Below, piece after piece: positions 24,244-33,208 of a stretch of DNA of 42,478 nt. Source of the stretch: Gammaproteobacteria bacterium (lineage in GTDB: Bacteria > Pseudomonadota > Gammaproteobacteria > Ga0077536); contig JAUIFX010000012.1 in NCBI GenBank assembly GCA_030429865.1, positions 1 through 42,478 on the forward strand. The letters run 5' to 3'. The translations under genes were made by a program, and so were the position numbers. The notes beneath the pieces were generated by a model. It searched no databases and was not told the origin of the DNA. It saw nothing but the letters and a program-made list of their open reading frames with translations. Position 1 is the stretch's first letter. Every line of letters starts with the position of its first letter.

Positions 24244-24253
24244 TTGTGTTCGG

Positions 24254-24625
24254 TCAATTCGTCGGTTCGCGGTCGTAGCCGTTGTACTCGCAGCGCTCGA
24301 TCAGGGCCTGTAACTGTTTCGCGATGTGCAGCGCCTCGGCGATCAGCCGGTGGGCGGTGGCCGTTTCCAGCAGGCCGATGTCGGCGGCGATGTAGAGTTG
24401 TGTGCGCATTTCGGCGCAGGCCCCGCGCGCGCTGCGCAGATGCTGTGCGAACTGCGGCCGCGAGCGGCGTTCGTAGCCATCGGCGATGCGTGTCGGCACG
24501 GCCAGCGAGGCGCGCGTGACGTGGTCGCGGAAGGCCGCATCCGTGCAGGCTGCGAGCGCCTCGTAGGTATCGACCGCAAGCCGGCAGGCCCGGTTCCACA
24601 CCGCGAGGCCTTGCAAAGCGTCCAT
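24254..24625 (-). CDS. Four-helix bundle protein (23S rRNA intervening-sequence type)
   Basis: A 123-residue protein opening with LQGLAVWNRACRLAVDTYEA and carrying the region RDHVTRASLAVPTRIADGYERRS and a C-terminal helix EALHIAKQLQALIERCE. This pattern (W-x-x-A near the start, then S-x-P-x-x-I-A-x-G/Y-E) is that of the S23/four-helix-bundle family PF05635, first seen in rRNA intervening sequences but common as stand-alone genes of unknown function. An excellent Shine-Dalgarno, AAGGAGG, stands before ATG 24625. It is downstream of rpsI on the same strand (97-bp gap) and upstream of tRNA-Gln. Confidence 0.83.
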   Translation of the reverse strand: MDALQGLAVWNRACRLAVDTYEALAACTDAAFRDHVTRASLAVPTRIADGYERRSRPQFAQHLRSARGACAEMRTQLYIAADIGLLETATAHRLIAEALHIAKQLQALIERCEYNGYDREPTN

Positions 24626-24722
24626 GGCAACCTCCTTGTCGCCAGTAGCGCCGCGGTGTCTGCCCTGACACCGCTGGTTGTTCGGGAAACGCCGGGCCGT
24701 CGGAGACGGCCCGGCTGCGCGA

Positions 24723-25115
24723 TCAGCGCTTGGAGTACTGCGGACGCTTGCGCGCCTTGTGCAGGCCCACCTTCTTGCGCTCGACTTCGCGTGCGTCGCG
24801 CGTGACGAAACCGGCCTGGCGCAGCGTGCTGCGCAGGGTCTCGTCGTACTCGATCAGCGCGCGGGTGATGCCGTGGCGGATGGCGCCGGCCTGCCCGGTG
24901 GTGCCGCCGCCTTCGACCGTGACCTTGATGTCGAAGTCGCTGGCCATGTTGACGCTCTCGAGCGGCTGGCGCACGACCATGCGGCCGGTCTCGCGGCCGA
25001 AGTACTCGTCGAGCGGGCGGCCGTTGACGATGATGTTGCCGTTGCCGCGCGTGAGGAACACGCGAGCCGAGGAAGTCTTGCGGCGCCCGGTGCTGTAATG
25101 GGTTTCTGCTGCCAT
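24723..25115 (-). CDS. rpsI: 30S ribosomal protein S9
   Basis: 130 residues, the usual length, with family marks [15 protein letters not shown] near the start, [15 protein letters not shown] in the middle, and the universally conserved basic end [11 protein letters not shown] that reaches the P-site tRNA. It follows rplM with a gap of 4 bp, the standard L13-S9 operon, and should be driven by the rplM promoter. Confidence 0.98.
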   Translation of the reverse strand: MAAETHYSTGRRKTSSARVFLTRGNGNIIVNGRPLDEYFGRETGRMVVRQPLESVNMASDFDIKVTVEGGGTTGQAGAIRHGITRALIEYDETLRSTLRQAGFVTRDAREVERKKVGLHKARKRPQYSKR

Positions 25116-25119
25116 GGTC

Positions 25120-25548
25120 TCAGAGCTCCAGGGGGATCGGTTGCTGGGCGGTGTGCTTGTGCTCTTCGCCAGCGTAGATCTTCAGCTTGCGGAACATCTG
25201 GCGACCCAGCGGTCCCTTGGGCAGCATGCCCTTGACGGCGCGCTCGATGATGGTCTCGGGCGACTTGTCGCGCAGCTTCGCGAAGTTGATTTCCTTGATG
25301 CCGCCCGGGTAACCCGAGTGACGGTAGTACATCTTGTCTTCGGTCTTGTTGCCGGTGACGCGGACGCGGGCCGCGTTGACGACGACGATGTAGTCGCCGG
25401 TGTCCATGTGCGGCGTATACTCAGGCTTGTGCTTGCCGCGCAGGCGCCGGGCGATCTCGCTGGCGAGCCTGCCGAGCACCTGGTCGGACGCATCGACAAC
25501 GTACCAGTCACGTTTGATCGTGGCTGGCGTCGCGGTGTAAGTTTTCAT
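25120..25548 (-). CDS. rplM: 50S ribosomal protein L13
   Basis: 142 residues, the usual length. The sequence shows [46 protein letters not shown] and a C-terminal [20 protein letters not shown] block, all standard for L13. The ATG at 25548 agrees with the family start. The leader before it is pyrimidine-rich with no strong Shine-Dalgarno. First gene of the rplM-rpsI operon and divergent from coq7. Confidence 0.98.
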   Translation of the reverse strand: MKTYTATPATIKRDWYVVDASDQVLGRLASEIARRLRGKHKPEYTPHMDTGDYIVVVNAARVRVTGNKTEDKMYYRHSGYPGGIKEINFAKLRDKSPETIIERAVKGMLPKGPLGRQMFRKLKIYAGEEHKHTAQQPIPLEL

Positions 25549-25582
25549 CACAGGTGGGACTGGCTGGGAAAAAAGAGGCGCA

Positions 25583-25611
25583 ATGGTACGGACAGCCCAC
25601 AGGGGTGTCAA
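25583..25611 (-). promoter_or_regulatory. Near-consensus sigma-70 promoter of rplM-rpsI
   Basis: On the minus strand a perfect -35 TTGACA (25606-25611), a 17-base spacer and -10 TACCAT (25583-25588) predict a start near 25576 and a leader of about 28 bases to the rplM ATG. The leader is rich in C and T. This is the clearest promoter of the window. Confidence 0.8.
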
Positions 25612-25673
25612 CGTGAAAACCGCGGTTCCGGCCGACTTTTCGCCGCTTCCCGGCGCCGCTCCCGCCTGAGCCG

Positions 25674-26315
25674 ATGCGCCGCCGTTCCCCCATCGACCGC
25701 CTGGTCGGCCGTGCCGACGCCGTGCTGCGGGCCGCGACCCGCACCGGGCTGCGCCAGCAGCGTCCCTACCCGGCCGCGGACCTGCCCGACGAGCCCGCCC
25801 TGGACGCGCCGGCGCGGCGCCACGCCGCCGGGCTGATGCGGGTCAACCACGCTGGCGAAGTCTGTGCCCAGGCGCTGTATGTCGGGCAGGCCCTGCTCGC
25901 GCGCAACGCCCGCACGGAAGCGGCGCTGACGCAGGCGGCGCGCGAGGAAGGCGACCACCTGTTCTGGTGCGAACGGCGGCTGGCCGAGCTGGATGCGCAC
26001 CCGAGCCGGCTCAACCCGGCCTGGTTCACCGGTGCGCTCGCGATCGGTGCCGCGGCCGCGCTGCTCGGCGACCGGGTCAGCCTCGGCTTCGTCGAGGAGA
26101 CCGAGCGCCAGGTCGTGCGCCACCTGGACGGTCACATGGCTTCCCTGCCGGCCGGCGACGAGCGCAGCCGCGCGGTAGTCCGGGCGATGCGCGAGGACGA
26201 GGCGCGCCATGCCGGCGACGCCGCGGCGCGGGGCGCGGCGCGCCTGCCGCGGCTGGTACAGGGGCTGATGGCGCGCCAGGCGCGCATCATGACCACGCTC
26301 GCTTACTGGCTCTGA
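25674..26315 (+). CDS. coq7: Coq7-type demethoxyubiquinone hydroxylase
   Basis: The 213-residue protein has the di-iron four-helix bundle of Coq7: [17 protein letters not shown] (Glu62 with the first half site), [32 protein letters not shown] and [12 protein letters not shown], i.e. the E, ExxH, E, ExxH ligand set. It performs the C6/C5 hydroxylation step near the end of ubiquinone synthesis (2-polyprenyl-3-methyl-6-methoxy-1,4-benzoquinone monooxygenase), at the inner membrane, and needs O2. Length and domain layout are normal. The ATG at 25674 lacks a strong Shine-Dalgarno; I see no better start. Confidence 0.95.
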   Translation: MRRRSPIDRLVGRADAVLRAATRTGLRQQRPYPAADLPDEPALDAPARRHAAGLMRVNHAGEVCAQALYVGQALLARNARTEAALTQAAREEGDHLFWCERRLAELDAHPSRLNPAWFTGALAIGAAAALLGDRVSLGFVEETERQVVRHLDGHMASLPAGDERSRAVVRAMREDEARHAGDAAARGAARLPRLVQGLMARQARIMTTLAYWL

Positions 26316-26426
26316 GCCGCGCGGCGGGCCGTCCTGCGAAGGCCGCGCTTGCCGGTTACACTGCGCGCCTCCGACTCCGTGCGCCGGACCTGCCGGTGTG
26401 CCCCGACTTACGCGCGGTAGATTCGT

Positions 26427-27800
26427 ATGTCCCGTTTCAGCTTCCGCCACTTTGCCCTCATCGCGTTGCTTGCCTGCGGTGTCGTGTCGCAGGCACCCGC
26501 GGCCCTGCCGGCCGCGGTCGACGGCGCACCGTTGCCGAGCCTCGCGCCGATGCTCGAGCGCGTCACGCCGGCGGTCGTGAACATCGCCACCGAGGGCCAT
26601 GTCGAGCTGCGTACCAACCCGCTGTTCAACGACCCCTTCTTCCGTCGCTTCTTCAACTTCCCCGAGCGCCCGCTGCGGCGCAAGACGCAGAGCCTCGGCT
26701 CGGGCGTCATCGTCGATGCCGCGCGCGGCCTGGTGCTGACCAACAACCACGTCATCGAGAACGCCGACGCCATCACCGTCAACCTGCGCGACGGCCGCGA
26801 CCTGGAGGCCGAACTCATCGGCAGCGATCCGGATACCGACGTCGCCGTGCTGCGCATTCCGGCCGAGGGCCTCAGCGCACTCGCGCTGGCCGATTCCGAC
26901 GAACTGCGCGTCGGCGATTTCGTCGTCGCCATCGGCAACCCGTTCGGTCTGGGGCAGACCGTGACCTCGGGCATCATCAGCGCGCTCGCCCGCTCGGGTC
27001 TCGGCATCACCGGCTATGAAGACCTCATCCAGACCGACGCCTCGATCAATCCCGGCAATTCGGGCGGCGCACTGGTCAACCTGCGCGGCGAGCTGGTCGG
27101 TATCAACACCGCCATTTACTCGCGCAGCGGCGGCAACATCGGTATCGGCTTCGCGATTCCGGCCAACATGGCGCGCGACATCATGGAGCAGCTGGTCAAG
27201 TTCGGCGAGGTGCGGCGCGGTTTCCTCGGCACGCAGTTCCAGGATCTCAACCCGGAACTGGCCGAGGCCTTCGGCCTGCCGGTCAGCCAGGGCGCGGTGC
27301 TGTCGAGCATCGCACCGGGCTCGCCGGCCGAGCGCGCCGGCCTGCGCGCGGGCGACGTGGTGACGCATTTCAACGGCCGCGAGGTGTCGAGTGCGGCGGA
27401 CCTGCGCAACCTCATCGGCCTTGCCCGTGTCGGCAGCAAGGTCGAGGTGAGCTACCTGCGCGAAGGACGCAGCGCGAACACCCGCGTCGAGATCGGCACC
27501 CGCGAGGAGGGCAGTCCGAGTTCGCAGTTCAAGAACCAGCGCATGGCCAATACCACCATCGGCGAGATCCCGGAGGATGCACCGGCCTACGGGCGCATCC
27601 GCGGCGTGATGGTCTACGACATCGAGCCGGGTTCGCGCGCGTGGCAGGCCGGGTTGCGCAAGGGCGACATCATCAGCTCGGTCAATCGCCAGCCGACACC
27701 GTCGGTGCCGGTCTTCCTCGAGGTCGTCAACCGTACGGCGGGGCAACTGCTGCTGAGCGTTCACCGCGGCAGCCAGGCCGCCTACATGGTCATCAAGTAG
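26427..27800 (+). CDS. degQ: Periplasmic DegQ/DegP-type serine protease
   Basis: The 457-residue precursor has a signal peptide (FALIALLACGVVSQAPAA, cut near residue 26), a trypsin-like domain with the triad H108 (LTNNHVIE), D138 (DPDTDVAVL) and S212 (INPGNSGGAL), then two PDZ domains (~255-345 and ~365-455). The LA loop is short, as in DegQ rather than DegP, which supports the symbol. It degrades or refolds damaged envelope proteins in the periplasm. The gene lies 111 bp after coq7 and converges on oxyR. Confidence 0.93.
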   Translation: MSRFSFRHFALIALLACGVVSQAPAALPAAVDGAPLPSLAPMLERVTPAVVNIATEGHVELRTNPLFNDPFFRRFFNFPERPLRRKTQSLGSGVIVDAARGLVLTNNHVIENADAITVNLRDGRDLEAELIGSDPDTDVAVLRIPAEGLSALALADSDELRVGDFVVAIGNPFGLGQTVTSGIISALARSGLGITGYEDLIQTDASINPGNSGGALVNLRGELVGINTAIYSRSGGNIGIGFAIPANMARDIMEQLVKFGEVRRGFLGTQFQDLNPELAEAFGLPVSQGAVLSSIAPGSPAERAGLRAGDVVTHFNGREVSSAADLRNLIGLARVGSKVEVSYLREGRSANTRVEIGTREEGSPSSQFKNQRMANTTIGEIPEDAPAYGRIRGVMVYDIEPGSRAWQAGLRKGDIISSVNRQPTPSVPVFLEVVNRTAGQLLLSVHRGSQAAYMVIK

Positions 27801-27869
27801 GACGCTTCGCGCATCGCGGCCGGTCGCGGCCGGCGCTGGCGACGATCACCCGACCGCGCGTGGCCGGCG

Positions 27870-28796
27870 TCAGTCGACGTAGCGGACCTGGGCGAGGTCG
27901 GCGTCGCGCACCGCGCCGGCGATGCAGTTGACGAGTTCCGGACGCGCGAACCCACGCCGGTAGAACAACGCTACGGTTCGCGACGGCGCCGGTTCGGTGA
28001 ACGGACGCAGGGTGACGAGGGTGCTGAGGTCCTCGTGCATCGGCATCGTCGACGGCAGCACCGTGACGCCCGCGCCTGTCGCGACCATCTGGCAGATGGT
28101 GTTCAGCGAACTGCTTTCCAGTGTTTGCTGGAGATCGGTGGCATCGCGGCGGGCCGGTTCCGCGCAGGCCGGGCAGGCTTCGATGACCTGGTCGCGGAAA
28201 CAGTTGCGCGCGCCGAGCAGGAGCATGGTCTCGCCGTCGAGATCGCGCGGCGCGATGGCCTCGTGACCGGCCAGCCGATGGTCCGCGGGCAGGGCGACCT
28301 GGAACGGCTCCTCGTAGAGCGGGCGCGAGATGAGGCGGGCATCGCGGAACGGCAAGGACATGATCGCGGCGTCGATCTCGCCCCGCCGCAGCTGTTCGGC
28401 GAGGGCGTCGGTGTAGTCCTCCTTGACGATCAGCGACAGGTCGGGCGCGCGCTGCTTCAAGGCCCTGATGAGGCGCGGCACGAGGTAGGGGCCGATGGTG
28501 AAAATGACGCCGAGCACCAGGCGCCGGCCGAGCGGATCCTGCGCCGCTTCGGCCATCTCCTTGAGCTGTTCCGCGGCATGCAGGACTTCCTCGGCCTGGG
28601 CGACCAGCGCCTCGCCGACCGGCGTAACGAGTACGTCGCTGCGGCTGCGCTCGAACAGGCGCACGCCGAGCTCTTCCTCGAGCTTGCGCACGCCGACCGA
28701 GAGCGTCGGCTGGCTGACGAAGCACGCCTCGGCGGCCTTGCCGAAATGGCGATGTCGCGCCACCGCGACGACGTAGCGCAGTTCGGTCAGGGTCAC
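27870..28796 (-). CDS. oxyR: OxyR, peroxide-sensing LysR-type activator
   Basis: A 308-residue LysR-type regulator: winged helix at 1-65 (YVVAVARHRHFGKAAEACFV SQPTLSVGVRKLE) and a ligand-type domain. The redox site reads GARNCFRDQVIEACPAC; the two cysteines fall at 199 and 208, the same numbers as in E. coli OxyR, where H2O2 forms the C199-C208 disulfide. It should switch on catalase, peroxiredoxin and iron-control genes; none is nearby. It converges on the degQ-like gene. Confidence 0.94.
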   Translation of the reverse strand: MTLTELRYVVAVARHRHFGKAAEACFVSQPTLSVGVRKLEEELGVRLFERSRSDVLVTPVGEALVAQAEEVLHAAEQLKEMAEAAQDPLGRRLVLGVIFTIGPYLVPRLIRALKQRAPDLSLIVKEDYTDALAEQLRRGEIDAAIMSLPFRDARLISRPLYEEPFQVALPADHRLAGHEAIAPRDLDGETMLLLGARNCFRDQVIEACPACAEPARRDATDLQQTLESSSLNTICQMVATGAGVTVLPSTMPMHEDLSTLVTLRPFTEPAPSRTVALFYRRGFARPELVNCIAGAVRDADLAQVRYVD

Positions 28797-28876
28797 GCGG
28801 GCAGTGCTCCGGCAGGCAGGTTCATCGGCGCGTCATTGTAACCGCCGCCGGCGCGGGCCGGCGCGGTAGCGCCGGT

Positions 28877-29677
28877 TCAGGCCGAAGCGCGGACCCTGGG
28901 CAGCGGGCGCGCGGCGGCGGCGTCCTCGAGCAGGGCGTCGATCAGCGCGAGGTCGAGCCAGCGATGGCCGTGCGCGTTGCCGGCAGCCACCGTGAACGGC
29001 GCCGTGGGCTCGCCGACGCCGTCGCAGACCAGCGCCGCGCCACGGAAGTCGTGGCCGCGCGTGAAGCGGTGGGTGGTCACGATGGTGGTCACCCCGGCCG
29101 CGGTCGCGGCGAGCATGCCGTTGCGCGTGTCTTCGAGCGCGACGATGTTCTCGAGCTCGATGTCGAGCCGCGCGAGAACCGCGTCGTAGACCGCCGGCGA
29201 GGGCTTCTTGTCGGCGATCGAGTCGCAGGTCTCGATGGCGCTGAACCAGTCGCGCCAGCCCGGCGGCAGGTTGTTGTCGAGCAGCGTTTCGGCGTTGGTC
29301 AGCGCCGAACTCGTGGCGATGGCGAGCGTCAGGCCGGCATCGCGCGCTTCGTCGATGAGGCGGCGGATCCCCGGGCGCAGCGGCACCTCGCCCTCGGTCA
29401 GCATGGCGGCGTACTTGCGCGTCTTCGCGCGGTGCACGGTGCGCACGAAGTCGTCGAACTCGGCGTCGCTCGGGAAGCGGCGGCGCAGTTCGCGGCCGTA
29501 GGCGGTGATGCGTTCGCGCCCCCCGGAGATGGCGAGCAGCTCCTCGTAGAGCTCGGGCGTCCAGTCCCAGTCGAGACCGAACTCGGCGAACACGTAGTTG
29601 AAGGCGAGTCGGTGGACTTCCTCGGTGTCGGCCAGCGTGCCGTCGACGTCGAAAATGATCGCTTGGAGCCTGTTCAC
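28877..29677 (-). CDS. HAD-superfamily phosphatase, CbbY/beta-phosphoglucomutase-like
   Basis: A 266-residue protein with HAD motif I FDVDGTLADTE at the start, cap helices (residues ~18-90), motif II IATSSAL, motif III Lys (KKPSP) and motif IV ALEDTRNGM. It resembles CbbY/GPH-type phosphatases that act on sugar phosphates or phosphoglycolate; the substrate is not defined. I start it at GTG 29677, just before NRLQAIIFDVDG, since further upstream only a TTG at 29716 remains. It is co-directional with rmuC upstream; the 133-bp spacer is strongly A+T-rich. Confidence 0.87.
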   Translation of the reverse strand: MNRLQAIIFDVDGTLADTEEVHRLAFNYVFAEFGLDWDWTPELYEELLAISGGRERITAYGRELRRRFPSDAEFDDFVRTVHRAKTRKYAAMLTEGEVPLRPGIRRLIDEARDAGLTLAIATSSALTNAETLLDNNLPPGWRDWFSAIETCDSIADKKPSPAVYDAVLARLDIELENIVALEDTRNGMLAATAAGVTTIVTTHRFTRGHDFRGAALVCDGVGEPTAPFTVAAGNAHGHRWLDLALIDALLEDAAAARPLPRVRASA

Positions 29678-29709
29678 GGTGCCTGTATCAGGTGAATTGA
29701 TGCGTGGGC

Positions 29710-29734
29710 GCAACAATATTTGACATTTTGTTGC
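29710..29734. promoter_or_regulatory. Inverted repeat in A+T-rich leader of the HAD gene
   Basis: GCAACAA at 29710-29716 and TTGTTGC at 29728-29734 are exact inverted repeats, with 11 A+T-rich bases between them. The block sits 33-57 bp upstream of the HAD GTG start in an A+T-rich patch (~29700-29820) that stands out from the G+C-rich surroundings. It may be an operator or promoter element; its regulator is unknown. Confidence 0.4.
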
Positions 29735-29810
29735 AATGTTAAAACAGAATAATCAATTAAGCGATTGATTTCTGCCTTCCATATCACAATTGCAACAGCT
29801 GCGAAGCCGA

Positions 29811-31202
29811 TTATTCATTATGTCGGATGCCTGCCGCCGAAACTTCAGTCGCTTCGAGTTCGACGCGTTCGATGCGGTCGAATCGTTCAGATATCTTGCG
29901 CGCCGAAATGTTCACTTCGTCGACGTCCCGATTGGCCTGCTGGATGTGCGTGGCGAGCTTGTCCATGCGGCTGCGGAAGCGCTGGAAGTCGCGCGCGAGG
30001 TGGCCGAGATGCTGCTGGATGATGTCGACCTGCTCGCGCGTGGCGGCGTCTTTGAGCACCGACGAGGCCGTATTGAGGATGGCCCACAGCGTGGTCGGCG
30101 AGGCGAGCCACACGCGCGCACCGTGGGCGTGATCGACGAGGTCGGGATGGTGCGCCTGGATCTCGGCGAACACCGCCTCGGCCGGAATGAACATGATCGC
30201 GCCGTCGCTGGTCACCTCGCGGACGATGTAGCGCTCGGCGATGTCCTTGATGTGCTTCTTGATGTCCTGCTTGAAGCGCGCCTCGGCCGCCTTGCGCTCG
30301 GGCTCGCTGCGCGCGAGATCGGTCATCACGCGAAACGCTTCGAGCGGGAACTTGGCATCGATGCAGATGGTGCCGGTCGGCGCCGGCAGGAACAGCGCGC
30401 AGTCGGCGATACGCCCGTTGGGCAGCGTGTGCTGGAGCGCGTAGCTGGCTGGCGGCATCACGTTACCGACCAGGGCGGAGAGCTGCACCTCGCCGAAAGC
30501 GCCGCGTGAACGCTTGTCGGCGAGCAGCTGCTGCAGGCCGACGACTTCGCTGGACAAGGCGGTGATCTTCTTCTGCGCCTCGTCGATGAGGGCGAGGCGC
30601 TTGATCACATCGGTGAACGTCGCGGTGGTCTTCTCGAAGCCGTCGGTGAGGCGCTTGTCGACCTGCCCGCCGATCTCGCGCAGGCGTTCGTCGGTGACGC
30701 GGGTCAGCGCTGCGACCCGCTCGCCGAGGTCGGTCGAGTTGCGCAACAGCGACTCGCCGAGCTGCTTGTGCAGGCTGTCGAAGCCCGTCTGCATGCTCTC
30801 CTGCAGGGTTTTCAGCGCGCGCGCGTTCTGCTCCTCCACGCGCGTGCGGTGCTCGGCCATCACCGCCGCCAGCTGCTCGCGAAGCTCGGCCAGGGTCTGC
30901 ACCTGGCGCGTGCGGCTGTCGGCGAGGTTGTCGCCGACGGTCTGCGTGAACCGTTCGAGCCGCTGGCCGACCTGGTCGCGCAGGTGCTGTGCATCCTGCG
31001 CGAACAGGCCCTGGAGTTGGTTGAGTCGTTGATCGATGATCGTGAGCGTGGCCTGGTGTGCCGCGCCCTGGCGGGCGAGCGCTTCGAGGCGCGCGCCGTG
31101 TTCGGCGGCACGTGCGCCGCGGCGCCAGGCCGCGAGGCCGAACAGGACCGTGGCAACAGCGAGGAGGACAATGGCGACGAGCAGCGTTTGGGTCTCGGGC
31201 AC
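29811..31202 (-). CDS. rmuC: DNA recombination protein RmuC
   Basis: A 463-residue protein: N-terminal membrane segment (TLLVAIVLLAVATVLFGLAAW), long coiled coil (~35-220, rich in Gln, Leu, Glu and Arg), then the RmuC nuclease-like domain with RGAFGEVQL, CIDAKFPLEAF and KHIKDIAERYIVREVTSDGAIMFIPAEAVF. It limits inversions between short inverted repeats in E. coli. Length is normal. It starts with GTG at 31202 (PETQTLL); GGAG lies ~13 bases before. It is divergent from the radical SAM gene. Confidence 0.95.
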   Translation of the reverse strand: MPETQTLLVAIVLLAVATVLFGLAAWRRGARAAEHGARLEALARQGAAHQATLTIIDQRLNQLQGLFAQDAQHLRDQVGQRLERFTQTVGDNLADSRTRQVQTLAELREQLAAVMAEHRTRVEEQNARALKTLQESMQTGFDSLHKQLGESLLRNSTDLGERVAALTRVTDERLREIGGQVDKRLTDGFEKTTATFTDVIKRLALIDEAQKKITALSSEVVGLQQLLADKRSRGAFGEVQLSALVGNVMPPASYALQHTLPNGRIADCALFLPAPTGTICIDAKFPLEAFRVMTDLARSEPERKAAEARFKQDIKKHIKDIAERYIVREVTSDGAIMFIPAEAVFAEIQAHHPDLVDHAHGARVWLASPTTLWAILNTASSVLKDAATREQVDIIQQHLGHLARDFQRFRSRMDKLATHIQQANRDVDEVNISARKISERFDRIERVELEATEVSAAGIRHNE

Positions 31203-31417
31203 GGTGGTGCGGGCGCTCCATCAGGGTGTCCCGGCTGCGGTCCGGCGGGGCACGTGGCGGACGCCGGCGGCTCCGGGAACACGCCGCTGCGGAGAGCGGG
31301 GATGCCCGGCGAAAAGGCGCGCCGCGCCCGGGAATCGCAGTGTATACCGGATGCATGGCCATCGCAGGAGGCCGCACGGCCAGGCCGGCGTGCGCCGCGC
31401 ACGGCGGGCCCGCGCGC

Positions 31418-32488
31418 ATGTCTGAGCGCGAGCCGCGCAAGGGACGTGGCGCGACCTACCGGCCGGATGCGCGTTACCTCGACACCACGCGCGAGGGCTT
31501 CGACGACGGTTGGGGCGCGGGGGATGCCGAGGCGCCGCCGCTGCGGACCACGGTCACACCCGAGCGCGTGGCGAGCATCATCAATCGCAACGACTCGCCG
31601 GACATCCCGTTCAACCTCTCGATCAACCCCTACCGCGGCTGCGAGCACGGCTGCGTCTACTGCTATGCGCGGCCGGCACATGCTTATGTCGATCTCTCGC
31701 CGGGCCTGGATTTCGAGAGCCGCCTGTTCAGCAAGCCGGATGCCGCCGCGGTGCTCGAACGCGAACTCGCGCGGCGCGGCTATCGCTGCGAGCCGATCGC
31801 GCTTGGCGCCAACACCGATGCCTACCAGCCGGTCGAGCGCCGTCTCGGCATCACCCGCGCGATCATCGAGGTCCTTGCCGCGTGCGATCACCCGCTCACG
31901 ATCGTCTCGAAATCGGCGCTGGTCGAGCGCGATCTCGACCTCCTCGCACCGATGGCGGAGAAGGGCCTGGTCCAGGTCTTCATCTCCGTGACGACGCTGG
32001 ACCGCGAACTCGCACGCCGCATGGAGCCGCGCGCGGCAGCACCGCAGCGGCGTCTCGAGACGCTGCGGCGCCTCGCCGCGGCCGGCGTGCCGGCGGGCGT
32101 GATGTTCGCGCCGGTGGTGCCGGCGCTGAACGACCACGAGCTCGAACGCGTGCTCGAGCATGCCGCGCAGGTCGGCGCGCGCCACGCCGGTTACGTGGTG
32201 CTGCGGCTCCCGCGCGAAGTCAACCCGCTGTTCAAGGACTGGCTCGCGGCGCATTACCCGCTCAAGTACGAGCGCGTCATGTCGCGCATCCGCGAGCTGC
32301 GCGGCGGCGCCGAGAGCGACGCGCGCTTCGGCCGGCGGCTGACCGGGCAGGGCGTGTGGGCGGGGCTCGTGCGCCAGCGATTCGAACGCGCCTGCCGCGC
32401 CTACGCGCTCGACCGCTCGCGCCACCGGCTGGTCACCGACCTGTTCCGCCCGCCACGGGCCGACGAGCGCCAGCTCGAGTTGTTCTGA
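31418..32488 (+). CDS. PA0069-family radical SAM protein
   Basis: A 356-residue protein with the radical SAM cluster C75-x3-C79-x2-C82 (RGCEHGCVYCYARPAHAY) and features of the SplB-like group to which PA0069 belongs: NLSINPY before the cluster and ALGANTDAYQPVE after. The C-terminal part ends RQLELF. The family uses S-adenosylmethionine to make a 5'-deoxyadenosyl radical; its substrate is unknown. The ATG at 31418 is chosen because SEREPRKGRGATYRPDARY is the usual family head; an ATG at 31355 would add 21 low-complexity residues. The Zn peptidase gene converges on it with 36 bp between. Confidence 0.9.
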   Translation: MSEREPRKGRGATYRPDARYLDTTREGFDDGWGAGDAEAPPLRTTVTPERVASIINRNDSPDIPFNLSINPYRGCEHGCVYCYARPAHAYVDLSPGLDFESRLFSKPDAAAVLERELARRGYRCEPIALGANTDAYQPVERRLGITRAIIEVLAACDHPLTIVSKSALVERDLDLLAPMAEKGLVQVFISVTTLDRELARRMEPRAAAPQRRLETLRRLAAAGVPAGVMFAPVVPALNDHELERVLEHAAQVGARHAGYVVLRLPREVNPLFKDWLAAHYPLKYERVMSRIRELRGGAESDARFGRRLTGQGVWAGLVRQRFERACRAYALDRSRHRLVTDLFRPPRADERQLELF

Positions 32489-32524
32489 GCGCGAACGCGG
32501 GCGCGCCGGGGATTGCCGCCGCGT

Positions 32525-33208
32525 TCAGCGCCGCAGGACGCGGATCCAGCGCGCGAAATTGAGCAGGCTGGCGAGCGCGCCGGCGACGTAGGTCAGTGCG
32601 CAGGCGGCGAGGATACGTCGCGCCGCAGGCAGGTCGTCGGGGTCCAGGTAGCCGAGCTCGAGAATCGGCAGCGCGCGGCGGAAGCTCGCATCGAACTCGA
32701 CCGGCAGCGTCACGAGGTGGACCAGTACCGGCACCAGCATGCTGCCGACGCCGAGCAGCAGAAGGCCGGCACCGGCGGCCGGCAGGCGCGTGACGACAGC
32801 CAGGAACGGCATGGCGATGAGCGCGATGGCGGCGAATTTCTCGGCGATCATGGCGGCGCGCGCGAGCCGCTGGCGTGCATACAGCGGGCGGTAGCCGATG
32901 TGGTGCTGGATGGCGTGGCCGACTTCGTGGGCGGCCACCACCACCGCGGCCAGCGAGCGCTTGTCGTGATGCGCCGCCGACAGCGCGACCACTCTGTGCG
33001 TGGGGTCGAAATGATCGCCCACGCCGTCACCTGCAGGCGCCACGCGGTAGTCGTCCATGTGGGCCCGGGCCAGCAGGTGACGCGCGAAGTCGGCGCCGCT
33101 GCCGGGCAGGTCGGGACGTTCGCGGCCATGACGCGCGAGCGCCTGGCGGGCCCACAGCTGCGGGCCGAGGATCACGGCGAGCGCGATCACGACGAGGACG
33201 AAAATCAC
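32525..33208 (-). CDS. Membrane zinc metallopeptidase (YugP/PF04298 type)
   Basis: A 227-residue membrane protein. It has an N-terminal hydrophobic segment, the zinc site VVVAAHEVGHAIQHH (H94, E95, H98) after VALSAAHHDKRSL, and two or three hydrophobic segments in the C-terminal half (FAAIALIAMPFLAVV, LLLLGVGSMLVPVLVHL). This is the plan of YugP-type putative neutral zinc peptidases of the cytoplasmic membrane; substrates are unknown. It starts with GTG 33208, whose last bases overlap the TGA of the SpoIIE-type phosphatase gene (GTGA), so the two are translationally coupled. Confidence 0.86.
   Translation of the reverse strand: MIFVLVVIALAVILGPQLWARQALARHGRERPDLPGSGADFARHLLARAHMDDYRVAPAGDGVGDHFDPTHRVVALSAAHHDKRSLAAVVVAAHEVGHAIQHHIGYRPLYARQRLARAAMIAEKFAAIALIAMPFLAVVTRLPAAGAGLLLLGVGSMLVPVLVHLVTLPVEFDASFRRALPILELGYLDPDDLPAARRILAACALTYVAGALASLLNFARWIRVLRR

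Noticed and set aside
25608-27764. Long minus-strand frame opposite coq7 and the DegQ-type gene
   Set aside because: Low-complexity Arg/Ala/Asp/Val sequence without motifs; both genes on the other strand are certain.
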